A stretch of DNA of 64,000 nt, taken from NCBI GenBank assembly GCA_013146195.2, contig CM028377.1, forward strand, positions 104,065,547 through 104,129,546. The letters run 5' to 3'. The position numbers and the translations under genes are program-made. The notes under the pieces were generated by a model. The model worked only from the letters and a program-made list of their open reading frames with translations. It made no database searches and was not told the DNA's origin. Positions 12,380 through 23,529 of the stretch are shown here, one piece after another; positions within the stretch are counted from its first letter, which is position 1; the number at the start of each line of letters is the position of its first letter. The DNA comes from Codonopsis lanceolata. Its lineage: Eukaryota; Streptophyta; Magnoliopsida; Asterales; Campanulaceae.

Positions 12380-12671
12380 TGTTGCGAGGCCCCACTGGGT
12401 CCAAAATGTTTTATAGAGTCGCCATCTTTATTTTAAGGCAAAAATAAAGCAAAACAAAAAAAAGAGAAAAAACCAGAGATTATAAAATGGGTTCGGAGGC
12501 TAAGTTATGAGTTGGGAAGGTGCTAGGCACCCAACTCGCCCTTTCGGTCTCAAAAGCGGTTTTTGGCTAAAGTATGCTTTTTGTTATATTTATTTAGCAA
12601 ATAAACACAACATTTAAAGACGGGAAATAAAAAGAAAATACATCTGCGGCTACATTATTTACGGACTTGCA
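12380..12671 (+). mobile_element. Truncated Tat/Ogre-like LTR, copy A
   Basis: Starts TGTTGCGAGGCCCCACT and contains GAGTCGCCATCTTTATTTTAA and the core GGAAGGTGCTAGGCACCCAA, a motif typical of Tat/Ogre LTRs. It aligns with the first ~290 bp of copies B, C and D. It then stops after ACGGACTTGCA, where F-box gene sequence begins without spacer. Nearly 1 kb of LTR is missing. Confidence 0.65.
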
Positions 12672-13023
12672 ATCTGCCTCCTAGATTTCTGTGCAATGCG
12701 TTATATTGAACCCACCAGATGCATTCGGAGGCTTCCATTATCTTGTTAAGCTTAAGCTTTCCAAGATTTCATTTTCTACCAACATGTGTATAACTCTACT
12801 AATAAATGCTCCAAAGTTGAAGGAGTTGTCATTCTTTTTTTGCACCAGAATAGAACATCGAAGTATCAATGCTCCAAATCTCAAATTATTGTGGATGGTG
12901 AAGAGTGATAAAGTTCACTGGAGATTAGATAAAGGTGATTCTGAGACATATATCCCCCCACAGAACTAATACACAATCCACGTAACATGTTCGTATATCC
13001 AGCTCCAACTTGGACATCGAAGG
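12670..13023 (+). pseudogene. F-box/LRR gene fragment (5'-truncated duplicate)
   Basis: Nearly identical to 14225-14585 of the F-box pseudogene downstream, beginning at CAATCTGCCTCCTAG. Open frame 12691-12969 carries LRR-like strands (YLVKLKLSKISF, APKLKELSFFFC). The N-terminal F-box is absent because the Tat/Ogre-like LTR joins here. The homology to the second copy continues through the 3' flank to about 13180. The pairing with 13825-14741 shows a local duplication; this copy is certainly non-functional. Confidence 0.75.
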
Positions 13024-13175
13024 TTACAATGACACTGTAAATTTACATAAAAGCCCTCACGTGTCTTCCTGATGCATAAATAATATTGCTACAATAATGT
13101 ATGAACGGTACTTCTAAAGTTCCCCGTCTTCTCTCCATGATCAACACTTGGACTAAACACTTCTAGTTAAATATT

Positions 13176-13322
13176 ATGAACCAACACTGACGGGAAACTA
13201 TTCACTAAAGATTGCCTATAGTAACTTCACGAGATAAAATTAATTTCCTTCGATTCTGCTAGCCCAATGACCAGGTAATTTTATGCAAACTAGTCAAGTG
13301 CACGCGCGTTGCACGCGTGTTG
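13176..13322 (+). repeat. Direct repeat, unit 1
   Basis: About 147 bp running from ATGAACCAACACTGACGGG to CAAGTGCACGCGCGTTGCACGCG. It is repeated at 13529-13675 with a few substitutions. The far end is unusually CG-rich (GCACGCGCGTTGCACGCGTG). Confidence 0.85.
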
Positions 13323-13528
13323 CACGCACGTGTTGTTAATGATTTTTTAGTGAGATGTTATTTCCACTATATTTTTTACTTATCTACTACATTATTAGTC
13401 ATTACTTTTAACTTATGTATGATTGGACAAAAATACGTATTAATTAATTACTTGTTATTTGAAGTTGAGCAATATATTTGTCATTTCTAAATTATACTCT
13501 CTCTGTTTCTAAACCCTTCTTGTTAATT

Positions 13529-13675
13529 ATTATGAACCAACACTGACAGGAAACCATTCACTGAAGATTGCCTATAGTAACTTCACGGGATAAAATTAAT
13601 TTCCTTCGATTCTACTAGCCCAATGACCAGGTACTTTTATGCAAACTAGTCAAGTGCACGCGCGTTGCACGCGTA
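13529..13675 (+). repeat. Direct repeat, unit 2
   Basis: Second copy of 13176-13322, about 350 bp downstream. A third, partial copy (only ATTATGAACCAAC) remains at 14729-14741, where Sirevirus I interrupts it. Confidence 0.85.
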
Positions 13676-13695
13676 TAATTCTATGATCTCAAGCA

Positions 13696-13699
<4 letters not shown>

Positions 13700-13760
<61 letters not shown>
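13700..13760. repeat. Compound (AT)n(GT)n microsatellite
   Basis: About 30 bp of AT dinucleotides followed directly by about 30 bp of GT dinucleotides. Confidence 0.95.
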
Positions 13761-13761
<1 letters not shown>

Positions 13762-13824
13762 TTCATCTTACTTTCTTTGAAATTAATAAATTTTTTGTCT
13801 TGATCTTACTAGTCCAGAAAATCT

Positions 13825-14585
13825 ATGGACTCTAAAAGGGTTTGTGCTGAAACAGAGGATAGAATCAGTGAGCTCCCACGTATCGTAACGGATCGTATCT
13901 TGGAGCGATTGCCAATCCGTGATGCCGCTAGAACAAACTTTCTATCAAGAAAGTGGCAGAATAGTTGGGCTTCTCTTCCCCATCTTATTTTTGGTGAGCA
14001 TTTCTTAAACGAGATGCTTGATAAGCACACAAACTTGTTTCAACACAAATTTCGAGACGTTATCTATCAAGTTTTTGTTGTTCACAATGGCCCCATTCTC
14101 AAAGTCATCCTCATCATTCCGAAGACCACTATTAATATAAGGTCGGCGATCGATCGTTGGATTCTCACATTGACAAGAAACGGAATCAAGGATCTTAAAT
14201 TTGGAAATAGAAACTCGACACCTTACAATCTGCCTCCTAGATTTCTGTGCAATGCGTGACATTGAACCCACCAGATGCATTCGGGGGCTTCCATTATCTT
14301 GTTAAGCTTAAGCTTTCCAAGATTTCATTTTCTACCAACATTTGTATAACTCTATTACAAAATGCTCCAAAGTTGAAGGAGTTGTCATTCTTTTTTTGCA
14401 CCGGAATAGAACATCGAAGTATCAATGCTCCAAATCTCAAATTATTGAGGATGGTGAAGAGTGATAAAATTCACTGGATATTAGATAAAGGTGATTCTGA
14501 GACACATATCCCCACACAGAACTCATACACAATCCACGTAACATGTTCGTATATCCAGCTCCAACTTGGACATCGAAGGTTATAA
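13825..14585 (+). pseudogene. F-box/LRR gene, frameshifted and truncated
   Basis: An intact start leads into an F-box of the FBD/LRR type. Residues ~10-50 contain DRISELPRIVTDRILERLPI, then RKWQNSWASLPHL (canonically LSxxWR...W). The frame 13825-14259 ends at an in-frame TGA where a single base is missing compared with the expected ...NALTLNPP reading. The protein resumes in another frame at 14247-14585 with LRR-like segments (VKLKLSKISF, KLKELSFFFC). The family usually has 400-500 residues and a C-terminal FBD; here only about 250 residues' worth of sequence remains and no FBD. Intact members act as substrate receptors of SCF ubiquitin ligases; this copy is very likely dead. Confidence 0.85.
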
Positions 14586-14741
14586 TGACACTGTAAATTT
14601 ACATAAAAGCCCTCACGTGTCTTCCTGATGCATAAATAATATTTCTAGAATAATGTATGAACGGCACTTCTAAAGTTTCCCGTCTTCTCTCCATGATCAA
14701 CACTTGGACTAAACCCTTCTAGTAAAATATTATGAACCAAC

Positions 14742-15935
14742 TGTTGGTCCCGAAGTAGGCTCAATCTAGGCTAGAAGGGGGGGGGGTTGAATAGCCTAGA
14801 TATGTTTTTATAAAACTTTTCTTCTAAGAACACTTCTTAAAGATTTTAGAGAGTTTGAAGTAGAAATGTTAAGGCAGCGGAAACAGAATATATTAAGGAT
14901 TAGCAGGACTGCTGTTAAGGTAGTGCAGAAACTGTAACTGTTAAACACAAGCAGTTAAGTGGAGTAATAAGAACAGTTCAGACAGTACACAGGAATTTGA
15001 AGTGGTTCGTACTGTGAATAGTACTACATCCACTACCAAAGTGGTTAGCTTTGGATTTTAAAAGTGCACTTGTTTATCCACTAGGTTTATGACTTAGATC
15101 TCTAATGGATCGTGTACAAAATGAGTTTTTAACCAAGTGTATAAAGGTGAGAAAGACAATCAATGAATAATTGTTCTCTTCACGTGCAGAATTAAAGAAC
15201 AGTTTAAAGACAAACTAAATGAAGTCGAAAACGAATTTAAGAGGGCGCATCTGCCTTCGTAAAGTTTGGTGAAGTGTTAGCCCTTGTCCTTTGATCTCTT
15301 GAATGCTTGAGTGATGAAGATGAAGCTTGAGAGTTAATGCGCAAGAGTTTTTTTTCAGATCTTCAAAACTTGAATATATACCAGGAAGAGACCTTTTGAC
15401 CGTTGGTTTAAAATCAGAGATAATTGAGTCCAACGTTCCTTTGCATTGAATGCAATTCGGCGCTTTGGGAGAAGAAACCACGCCATCGAGATGCAAGGTG
15501 TGCAAAGAAGACATTACTAAACGTAGTAATGTTTCAGAGTGCGAGCTTTGCAGCTTGGAAAGTCTTCTTAGCCAAAACGGTAATGTCTTCGCCTTGATTT
15601 CAGATGACATTGTCATCATGCAGAGTTGACTTCTTGAAAAATAATCTGGTGAAGACATAATGACTAGATATTTTCGAAAATATCTAAATAGGTGTACACG
15701 TGTCATTGTTTCTTGATTTTGGCCAATTTTGATTTTCCGCTATATGAGGCACTTCAAAGTCTGGTCCTTCACTGTAGAAGCTTGCTGTTGGGCGCCTAAG
15801 AACTAACACTTAGAAACTATTCTAAACAAAGTGATTCTAAGACAGTTGCCACACTAATCGGTACGCAGACCTTTTAGCCTACTGTACGATAGAATCAGAA
15901 GATGACTCAACCAAATCTAATCATAGGAATCAACA
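14742..15935 (-). repeat. 3' LTR of Sirevirus I
   Basis: 1,194 bp bounded by TGTTGGTCCCGAAG and GGAATCAACA, so it has the TGTTG/CAACA inverted ends of a copia LTR. The same LTR occurs at 36883-38092. Near the left end it holds a G-run (GGGGGGGGG). A stretch at 15215-15706 is open on the minus strand but is LTR, not a gene. Confidence 0.85.
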
Positions 15936-15951
15936 ATCTCCTCCTATTTGG
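15936..15951 (-). promoter_or_regulatory. Polypurine tract of Sirevirus I
   Basis: Read on the minus strand this is CCAAATAGGAGGAGAT, directly abutting the LTR; it would prime plus-strand DNA synthesis. It is identical to 38093-38108. Confidence 0.75.
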
Positions 15952-16417
15952 TTGATGTCATCATCTCAGCTACGAGCAGACTTTGAATCATGCACTGAGA
16001 TAATAGTATGTCTTAAGGAAATTTTTATTAAGAGCAGACATACCTCTCAGAGCAGAAGTCTTAGTAGAGAGATAGCTAGACTAAGTACTTACAGGATAAA
16101 AGCATTAAGATAAAGTACTTAAGAAGAGCAAGGTTTAAATCTATGAGATAAGTATGCATGCAGGATATAAAGATTTAAACGCGAAGTTTAAATTGAGCAG
16201 ATATATCATGAAGAAGCAATTTAAACTTTGAGACATCTGTGATTAAACAAGCTGTTTAAACAGCAGAAGTTTTGGCAAAACAGCATGGTTTAACAACAGA
16301 GATACAGAACAAAATACCACAGAATCAGAAAAGATTAGGCTGAGTACGTCTTCGCTCTAAGTAGTCTCCAACCCAGATTCTGATTCTGTCATTGAGGCGC
16401 TCTCGTAGGTTCGTTCC

Positions 16418-18780
16418 TCAATCAATCGTGGCTTGATTCAAGAAGTGAGTAGCTCTCTCCTCCCTGATGGCACCAACCCTACGCTGTTCAGCAGCAGCAG
16501 CTCTTGCATCGGCTTCTTCGACGAGGCGCAGATTGGTGAAATCAGCAACTTCTCGTCGGCTAAGTATTGCTCGAGCCATGCCGGTTTTGAGCTCATTGAA
16601 AAGACCACGAATGCTGATTTGTTGAGAGTGCAGCATCCCGATCAGAGCAGCTTGTTGATCTTGAACTAGGAACCTGTGAGTGGTGAAGGCCTGAGCAGTG
16701 TCGTTCACTAGTTGATCAACGATCTTCCCGATGTCAAAAATGGTGGCATGAGTAGCATTGAGGCCGTAGTTGAGCACATCAATCTGCTGTGCCATAGAAG
16801 AAACCGCCCCGCTGAAGGGCCGAAGCCGGTCGTTGTTTGCTCGAAGAAGCTCCGTAATGGCGTGATCGCGGTGGTAGGTAGAGAAGGGTTAAGGTTAATG
16901 GAGATATGGCCGGTGGAAGGATGATGAGCGTGGTTTGGAGAAGAGGCGCATGAAGCAGGTGATTAGCGAGGTAGTAGGTGGAGGAGAAGAGGGTTTGAAT
17001 CAACCTCAATGTCGCGGCTAAGCCGCCGACGAGAAGTGAGAAGCGTAAGAAGAAGAGGATGCTTCTAAGAGGTAAGAAGGGAAGGGATAGTCGGTAGAAG
17101 GACAAAGTTAGAGGGGAAGTAGAAGGGTAAAGAAGATCGAAAATAGATGAGAAGTCAAACGTAGGAATGGGTAGCGTAAGAGATGGAAGGAAAGAGAATT
17201 TGGTAGAGATCAAGAAATGGAGATAGGGGTAAGATATTGAGAAATAGGGGGAAGATTTCTGTAGAAATGCGGTTTGGTAAAGAAGAGTAGAGATGTGAGG
17301 GGCAAGAGGAGAGAAATGGTCGCATAGAAAAGGAAGGAGAGGAGGTGGATGGAGCAGAGGTGGAAAGCATGGGTACAATGGCTAAGGAGGTGTCTGGAAG
17401 AATGGTGGAGATGGGTTCAGGTGAATGGGGTGGAGAAGGGATAGAGTCTCGAGGTGGAGAGGGTGATGGAGCCACGCACTTCTTACGAAGTCTGCGTTTC
17501 TTTGGTTTTGGAGTAGGTGAAGAAGGAGTGGCAGCAGTCTCCTCCCCAACAGCAGCAGGGGCTATTGAAGAAGTGAGTGGAGGGGAGGAAGAAGATATGG
17601 GAGAAGAAGGTGGTATGAATGGAATGAAGGGTTCGAGGGTTCAACACGCTTGGATTTTTCGCTTATGCGATGGAACGAAGGGGAGCAACTGATCAAGACC
17701 CTCTTCTGCAATCGGAGTAGGAGCAGATGGAGCAAATGTTCTTTTTTCCTCTTTGAGGAGGACCAAAGAAGGGCAAAGAAGAGCTAGTAGAGGAAGCAAC
17801 TTTCCTCTTTTGGGAGTCGGCTCCTCGCCAGAAGAGAGCTTCTTCTTCTTCAGAGTTGAGGAGCCGGATCAGCCGATCTTGGAGGAGCAGCCTTCGCCAG
17901 CCTTCTTTTGAGAGCTTCTTGCTCAACCGCTTTGCTATAAAAGAGTCCACACGTTGTTTCGTGATTGATCCCGATGACTTTAAGAGGTGGGGGCCAGGCA
18001 TGGACAATGACTAAAGGGTGAAGACCTCGCCGGATTCTCTTCTCGCTTCGCCTTTTGATAATTGATGATGAAGGTGCCGTAAACTGGATCGATTTCTGAA
18101 CCTTCTTCTTCTCAAAGTTGAACATATGAGTGAGAAGTGTCGTGTTGGACCGAAGAAGAGTGTTGATAAGCCTGACAAAAGGCCGCTTCTGCTTCAGAGA
18201 AGCCTTTACTGCTTCGACGGCATCACACAGCAGCTCAAAGATGATCTGAGCCCAGTTGAGTCTGATGTTGAGAACGACAAAGCAGATGTATACTCCAATG
18301 GTTCGAGGTCATGATGTCGTGGTGCCGTTTTTTGAAGATTAGGCTCTTGTCAAACAAGTGGTCGATGAAGTAGACATCGCCCTCAAACAAAGTTCATTTC
18401 ATTTTAGCAGCCAGCCTCTCTGGTGTGTTCTCACCACGCATGTAGGACCATGCCGTGGTCTTTTCAAAGATCGGTGAGAGGTAGGGCCATCGAATTCTAC
18501 GCCAATGATCTTGGCAATTCGGGAGGCCGAGATGGTAAAGTTAACAGCTTCGACGATGGTCGTGATGGAAGACCGTGATTCATTTACATGAGCCGCCCGA
18601 AAATTCTTCGCCTAGCATATAGCCGAAATCTACATCTTCCAAAGATGAACAAGGGCGTAATGCCGCATCGTTCGATCGCCCATTATCTTGACTCAGAGGC
18701 ATAAGCACGAACGCATGGTTCGCCAATGCACATCCCTCGGGTGATACGTGGATGGGGGCGATTTGGAAAGTCGTGAACAA
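16418..18780 (-). pseudogene. Env-like extra ORF region of Sirevirus I, broken
   Basis: Corresponds to the 440-aa frame at 38590-39912 plus its upstream part. The fragments read, on the minus strand, from about 18780 (N-terminal side) to 16418. The C-terminal fragment (16418-16795) carries the same heptad-like segment (MAQQIDVLNYGLNATH...IVDQLV). The Pro/Ser/Leu-rich middle lies at 16779-17475, and basic Lys/Arg-rich fragments at 17693-18125. Frameshifts separate the pieces. Sireviruses often carry such an ORF of unproven function between pol and the 3' LTR. Confidence 0.55.
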
Positions 18781-19630
18781 AGCAAGAAGAAGTTCCAGTT
18801 CCTTAAAGGCATTTTAAATTAGGCAAAATCTCAATAATTCGTAATATAAACACGCTTAAGCATATGAGCCCTAAAAATTTCATGAAGAACCACATCCGCA
18901 TCAAATGTAACTTGAAATACAAAAATCGATCGTAAGAACATTCATAAGAAGATATGAACAAAGAAAATTTGAAGATTTAAAAGAGATGAAACAAACAGCT
19001 ACATGAACAAATAATAATGGCAACGATAGATAAGAGAGCATAACTTAGCTTACACCGAGATTACTAAGTTAGGTTCGAAATTTCTTACCATTTTCGAAGA
19101 TTTGCGTAAGAAGAAGACAAAAGTGAAGCGAATCTGCAGAGTAAACTAACGAACAGGCGAAGGAAGCGTAAAAATTGTAGAGAGAAGTAGACTTTAGAGA
19201 GAGAGAGAGAATAGAAAGAGACGCTTTTGGTAAAAAGAACTTTTTGGCTGAGGGTTTATAAAGGGCGTGCCATCAACATAGAGACTGTGAAACGCCATTA
19301 AGTCGGCCTTTAGATGACAAGACTTAATGAATGACGGCTTTTAGGAAAGAGAAAAATGCCTTTTCAAATATACACTCAACCAATTTTCGAAATTAGTCCT
19401 CTCAATTTGCATAAGCCTCCCTCCCAAAATTATAGTTTAAAAGCTTATTTATCTACCAAATGACTTTAGAAATTCTCGATTTTGATAATAATAAGTCCGT
19501 TAAGATAAATTTGCAAGTCCGCTTAAAATAAATTTTCAAGATCGCTTAAAATAAATTTTCAAGTCTGCTTAAAATTTTAAGAAAATTATTTTGGAAATAT
19601 TATAATGAAAAGTTAATTTAGATAAAATTT
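18781..19630 (-). other. Non-coding spacer of Sirevirus I
   Basis: Between RNase H and the extra ORF. No coding potential is seen. It contains a GA-rich tract (about 19197-19212) and repeated AGTCCGCTTAAAATAAATTTTCAAG phrases (about 19513-19570) that recur at 41635-41700 in element II. Confidence 0.6.
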
Positions 19631-20971
19631 AAGCGCTGGGTCAAGCATACCAAGCTCTCCTTAGATAAGCAACCTGCCGCTTCTAGAGCTTTGGTGAAGA
19701 TGTCTGCTAGTTGATGGTCGCTTGAAATATACTTCATACTAATGTTTCTTTTCTACATTGTCCCTTAGAAAGTGATATCGAACATCGATATGCTTTGTCT
19801 TGGAGTGCATCACCTGGATTTGTAGGTGATGAGATTCGCCGAGGTGTTATCACACATGATTGGCGATCGCTACTTTGATGTCGTAGTCTACTAACCGCTG
19901 CTTGATCCAAAGCAGCTGGACAAAGGCAGCCTACCGCCAGCCTATGTACTTGCTTCATGGTGGAATTTGAGACGGATGCTTGTTTTTTGCTAGCCCAAGA
20001 CACGAGTGCTCTCCTAGAAATTGACAAGTTCCACTGGTGCTTTTTTCAATTTGGCTGACCATCATAGTTCTGCGTCGAATATCCACCAAGTTGAAGATGA
20101 TTCCCTTGGATACGGATACCTAAGTTGGTGGTATCGTCACGTGTTGATGATTCTTTTGGTTGCGAGAAGATGTGACTCACGAGTGCTGCTTGAAATCTAG
20201 CACACTCCAGCATCACCTGTCGGTCTCTGGCGGTGAGTAGAAGCGAGATCAATTATCCTATAGTGGGTGATATCAACTTCTTTCCTTGTAAGTCCTTTGT
20301 AAGTTTGCATCTAGCGACCATTGGAGTATCAAATGTGTTTCTTTGTTTCCAATCAAATTTTTGACAAGATCTTTAGCATACTTGGGGTGATGAATATTCC
20401 TTTGTTGAATTTGTTGAATTTGAAGACCAAAGAAGAATGTGAGTTCTCCGTCATACTCATTTGAAACTTGCCGATGTAAAAGCGTTTCAAATCAACACTT
20501 CTCATTTGTGGATCGAAAATGATATCATCAACGTAGATCGTACCGGTGAGAATGTCCTTTGTGCTTGAGAGAGAGAGTGGTGTCAATCTTGCCTCGCTTG
20601 AATCCTTGTTCACCGAAATTTAGAAAGGGTTTCATACCGGGCTCGAGGAGCTTCTTAAGACCATAGAGCCTTCTTAAGCTTGTAAACATGAGTTTCTTTC
20701 CCTTTTTCTACAAAGCACGGAGGTTGAGCAACGTGGGCTGTTTCTTGAAGATCACCATTAAGAAAGCTCTTGACATCCATTTGATACAACCTGAAGTCCT
20801 TGTATGTAGCATAGGCTAAGAAGATTCGATGGCTTCCAACGCTCTTGGGCGAATGTTTCATCGTAGTCGATTCCTTCTTCTTGTCGATATCCTTGTGCAA
20901 CAAGTCTTGCTTTGTTCCTCATCCGTCTTTTGTTTGAACACCCATTTTGTGCCATGATAGTATGATCGGCG
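19631..20971 (-). pseudogene. Sirevirus I pol remnant (RT and RNase H)
   Basis: Minus-strand fragments of the C-terminal half of pol. The RNase H end lies next to 19631. RT pieces include IYVDDIIFDPQMRS (about 20480-20570, the YVDD catalytic motif) and KSFLNGDLQETAHVAQPP (about 20700-20790). Every open segment is shorter than 100 codons and frames change repeatedly. The matching and better-preserved region in element II is 41748-43130. Confidence 0.8.
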
Positions 20972-21071
20972 NNNNNNNNNNNNNNNNNNNNNNNNNNNNN
21001 NNNNNNNNNNNNNNNNNNNNNNNNNNNNNNNNNNNNNNNNNNNNNNNNNNNNNNNNNNNNNNNNNNNNNNN
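20972..21071. other. Assembly gap (100 N)
   Basis: Exactly 100 Ns, the conventional size for a gap of unknown length. Sirevirus RT sequence lies on the left and Tat/Ogre-like repeats on the right, so the missing DNA must include at least the 5' part of Sirevirus I. Confidence 0.98.
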
Positions 21072-21377
21072 TTATGAGTGTCCGGGGTTTCTCTCAGATC
21101 TCACCCTCCCTTATTTAGGTAAAACAAGACACATAAATGCATCACCCTTTTCATTTCATCGTCCCTTGCTTGTAGGGAGAAAACGAGAAATTAAGTGCAA
21201 AAATAGGTGTCATGAGCCTCAAACCTTTAAGCTTATTTTGGATCGCTATGAGTGCTTTGAGTTTCCTCGTATCTCATCCTCTTTTATTTAGGGGAAAACA
21301 AGATGCAGGAAATGGATCACCCTTTTCATTCACATCGTCCCTTGTTTAGGGGAAAACGGAAAAGTGCAAGAAAAGGA
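21072..21377 (+). repeat. Tat/Ogre-like tandem repeat block B (partial)
   Basis: Same unit family as blocks A, C and D: TTATTTAGG, CATCACCCTTTTCATT and CGTCCCTTG(C/T)TTAGGG phrases. It is cut on the left by the gap and more diverged than the other three blocks. Confidence 0.6.
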
Positions 21378-22629
21378 TGTTGCGCCTCACCGTGATCCAA
21401 AATGTTTTAACAGAGTCGCCATCTTTATTTTAAGGAGAAATAAAGAAAACCAAAAATAAACCGAGTTTGTAAAATGGTTCGGAGGCTAAGTTACGAGGTG
21501 GGAAGATGTTAGACACCCAACTCGCCTCTTTCGGTCTCAAAACAGTTTTTGGCTAAAATATGATTTTTGTTATATTTATCTAGCAAATGAAATAAAACAT
21601 TATATTAAAAAGAAAACAAATATATCTGTATTTACATTATTTACCGACTTGCAGCCGCCTCCTTCCAGTAATTACAAATACATTTAAAAATATTTGGCCA
21701 TAATAATAATTCTTTTTAATGCTAATTTCTACATAAATCCGGGCAGCACAACAGCTTATATTTTTTACATTGGACCGGATGAAAATAACATTTTTTATAT
21801 ATAAACCCTTAAAGGTTTACCTTTAAGAGCGTGAGTGCTGCCGCTTCTGTCCTTCCGAGGAGAGAGGTCTTTTTCTTCCGCCGCGGTTCGGGTAGAATAA
21901 TCGCTTCCGAAAGTTGCTTCTGGGCACTGTAACACGGGCGGAGCAATCGCTTGCGCTTGTTTTTGCCGTTGTTTGCTTGCGCTTCTTGGCGAAAATCAGT
22001 GTAACAACCGCTGCTTCTGGTGGATTTGGCCTTTGGATTCGGGCAAAGCAACTGCTCTTTTTGGGATTTTTGGATCAGAGGAATAGGGTGGAATCCTAGC
22101 TGGAGGGCTAAGGCTCATTTTGACTGGTTGGTTTTGTGTTTGGAAGAGATTTGGCAGAGTTTCGAGGCTTTATAGGAGGAAGGACTCTTTCTTTCTAACG
22201 ATCGCTCTCTACGGCGTAAAATAAACGCATAATGTATAAGTGAGAAAAATTCTCGGCCCTGAAAACTGAAGCATGTTCTAGGTGAGAGGAGGGACATCGC
22301 TGTCTTTAAAATTTCTTCTTTGTGCTTCATCAGCTTGTACCGTGCGCTTGAGAGCTTGTACTAATTCTCAAATTGTAATCACTGTTTGGGCTCTAGGCAC
22401 CGAACCCTAAGGCTCTGGGCGCCACACCTGGTTCCATTGGTGGTGGCGCTTGGACCCTTTTTTAGCCTCTTTTTTTGACACTCTGGCCCTTGCATTTCAC
22501 TGTTTTACGCATCCTGCTTTGTCTTTTGCATTTTTAAAACCTTGTAACTTGACATTTGTTAAGTTTTAACAGGTCTTGATATCGCATGTCATGTTACATA
22601 CTAGGGGGTGCGAAATTGGGGTGTCTACA
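21378..22629 (+). mobile_element. Tat/Ogre-like LTR, copy B
   Basis: About 1,252 bp from TGTTGCGCCTCACC to GGGGTGTCTACA, with TG...CA ends. It contains GAGTCGCCATCTTTATTTTAA, GGTTCGGAGGCTAAGTTACG and the self-complementary ACCCAACTCG pairing that mark this lineage's LTRs. Downstream comes the post-LTR stem-loop and the phrase GGCTGCCTACGTATCCC, also typical of Tat/Ogre leaders. Small ORFs inside are not genes. Confidence 0.65.
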
Positions 22630-22634
22630 GAGCC

Positions 22635-22694
22635 CCTCAACGATAGAGTTTATGGGTAACCCGCAACTTACCGAGTAAATGAACATCGTTGATA
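22635..22694 (+). promoter_or_regulatory. Post-LTR stem-loop, copy B
   Basis: AACGAT at 22638 pairs with ATCGTT at about 22684, and GTTTAT with GTAAAT inside it, leaving a loop that includes GGGTAACCCG. Compared with copies C and D, both strands of the inner stem have changed while pairing is kept (with terminal G-U pairs). The position, right after the LTR, is that of a primer-binding site or packaging leader. Confidence 0.55.
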
Positions 22695-22982
22695 AGAAAT
22701 AGACTCCCTAATTTCGTGGAAATTATAATGGGGAGTAATGCAACATGTAGCATTTATAATGCAACAATTTATAATGCATACCAAATCTCACATATCCTAG
22801 ACATATTTAGTCGGTTATAGCAGGTTATCGTAGTTTTTAAGCAGATATGCAAATTAAGTGCTCTGATGGTCAGACCTACCGAAGTAGGCTGCCTACGTAT
22901 CCCTTAATAAAAGGAATTAGACCAAACGTAGTTCGGCCTGATGCAAACAAACAACGCTGGGTGGAATGCCAAGATAAAAACA

Positions 22983-23480
22983 TTGCATCCTCAAAGGTGG
23001 AGACCCTTCGACGAACAAAATGGTGGGATAGATCGCATCCTCAAATCTGGAGACCCTTCGCTGGATGCGATGGTAGGACACATCATGGGTTGATCATTCG
23101 TCTCGGGGTTACGCCCCGCGAGGAGACGATCCTATGCTACTCCTATAAAGCAAGAAAGCATCGCATCTTCAAAGGTGGAGACCCTTCGTTGAATGTGATG
23201 ATGGAACACATCATGGGTTGATCATTCGTCTCGGGGTTACGCCCCGTGAGGAGATGATCCTATGCTACTCCTATAAAGCAGGAAGGCATCACATCCTCAA
23301 AGGTGGAGACCCTTCGTCGAATGCGATGGTGGAACACATCATGGGTTGATCATTCGTCTCGGGGTTACGCCCCATGAGGAGATGATCCTATGCTACTCCT
23401 ATAAAGCAGGAAAGCATCGCATCCTCAAATGTGGAGACCCTTCGTCGAATGCGATGGTGTAACACATCATGTATGCAAAA
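22983..23480 (+). repeat. Tandem repeats of 128 bp in Tat/Ogre-like B
   Basis: Units start at about 23030, 23158, 23286 and 23414 (exact 128-bp spacing for the last three), with a shortened unit before them. Each has GTGGAGACCCTTCG and a GC hairpin (TCTCGGGGTTACGCCCCG...GAGGAGA). The open frame through several units is incidental. Confidence 0.9.
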
Positions 23481-23529
23481 AGGTAAAATACTTTACCTTT
23501 TCTTACCATTGCTTTGCTTTTGCTAATTC

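Larger units (their letters stand above)
14742..20971 (-). mobile_element. Sirevirus-like Ty1/copia retrotransposon I (3' part)
   Basis: Minus-strand element. From left to right on the + strand: 3' LTR (14742-15935), polypurine tract, a long env-like region, then RNase H and reverse transcriptase ending at the assembly gap. The order RT, RNase H, extra ORF, LTR on the coding strand and the 1.2-kb LTRs point to the Sirevirus (SIRE/Maximus) lineage. It is decayed: coding frames are broken in many places. It entered the ATGAACCAAC/ACTGACGGG site of the local F-box repeat. The rest of the element and its 5' LTR are lost in or beyond the gap. Confidence 0.8.

Noticed and set aside
15215..15706. 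163-codon minus-strand frame
   Set aside because: Lies wholly inside the Sirevirus LTR and is broken in the second LTR (37585-37960).
16779..17692. Overlapping frames on both strands (199 and 115 codons)
   Set aside because: The minus frame is part of the broken env-like region of Sirevirus I; the plus frame is its complement and matches no family.
22983..23480. CRISPR-like regular array
   Set aside because: The 128-bp units are contiguous and conserved along their whole length, with no unique spacers, in a plant retrotransposon.
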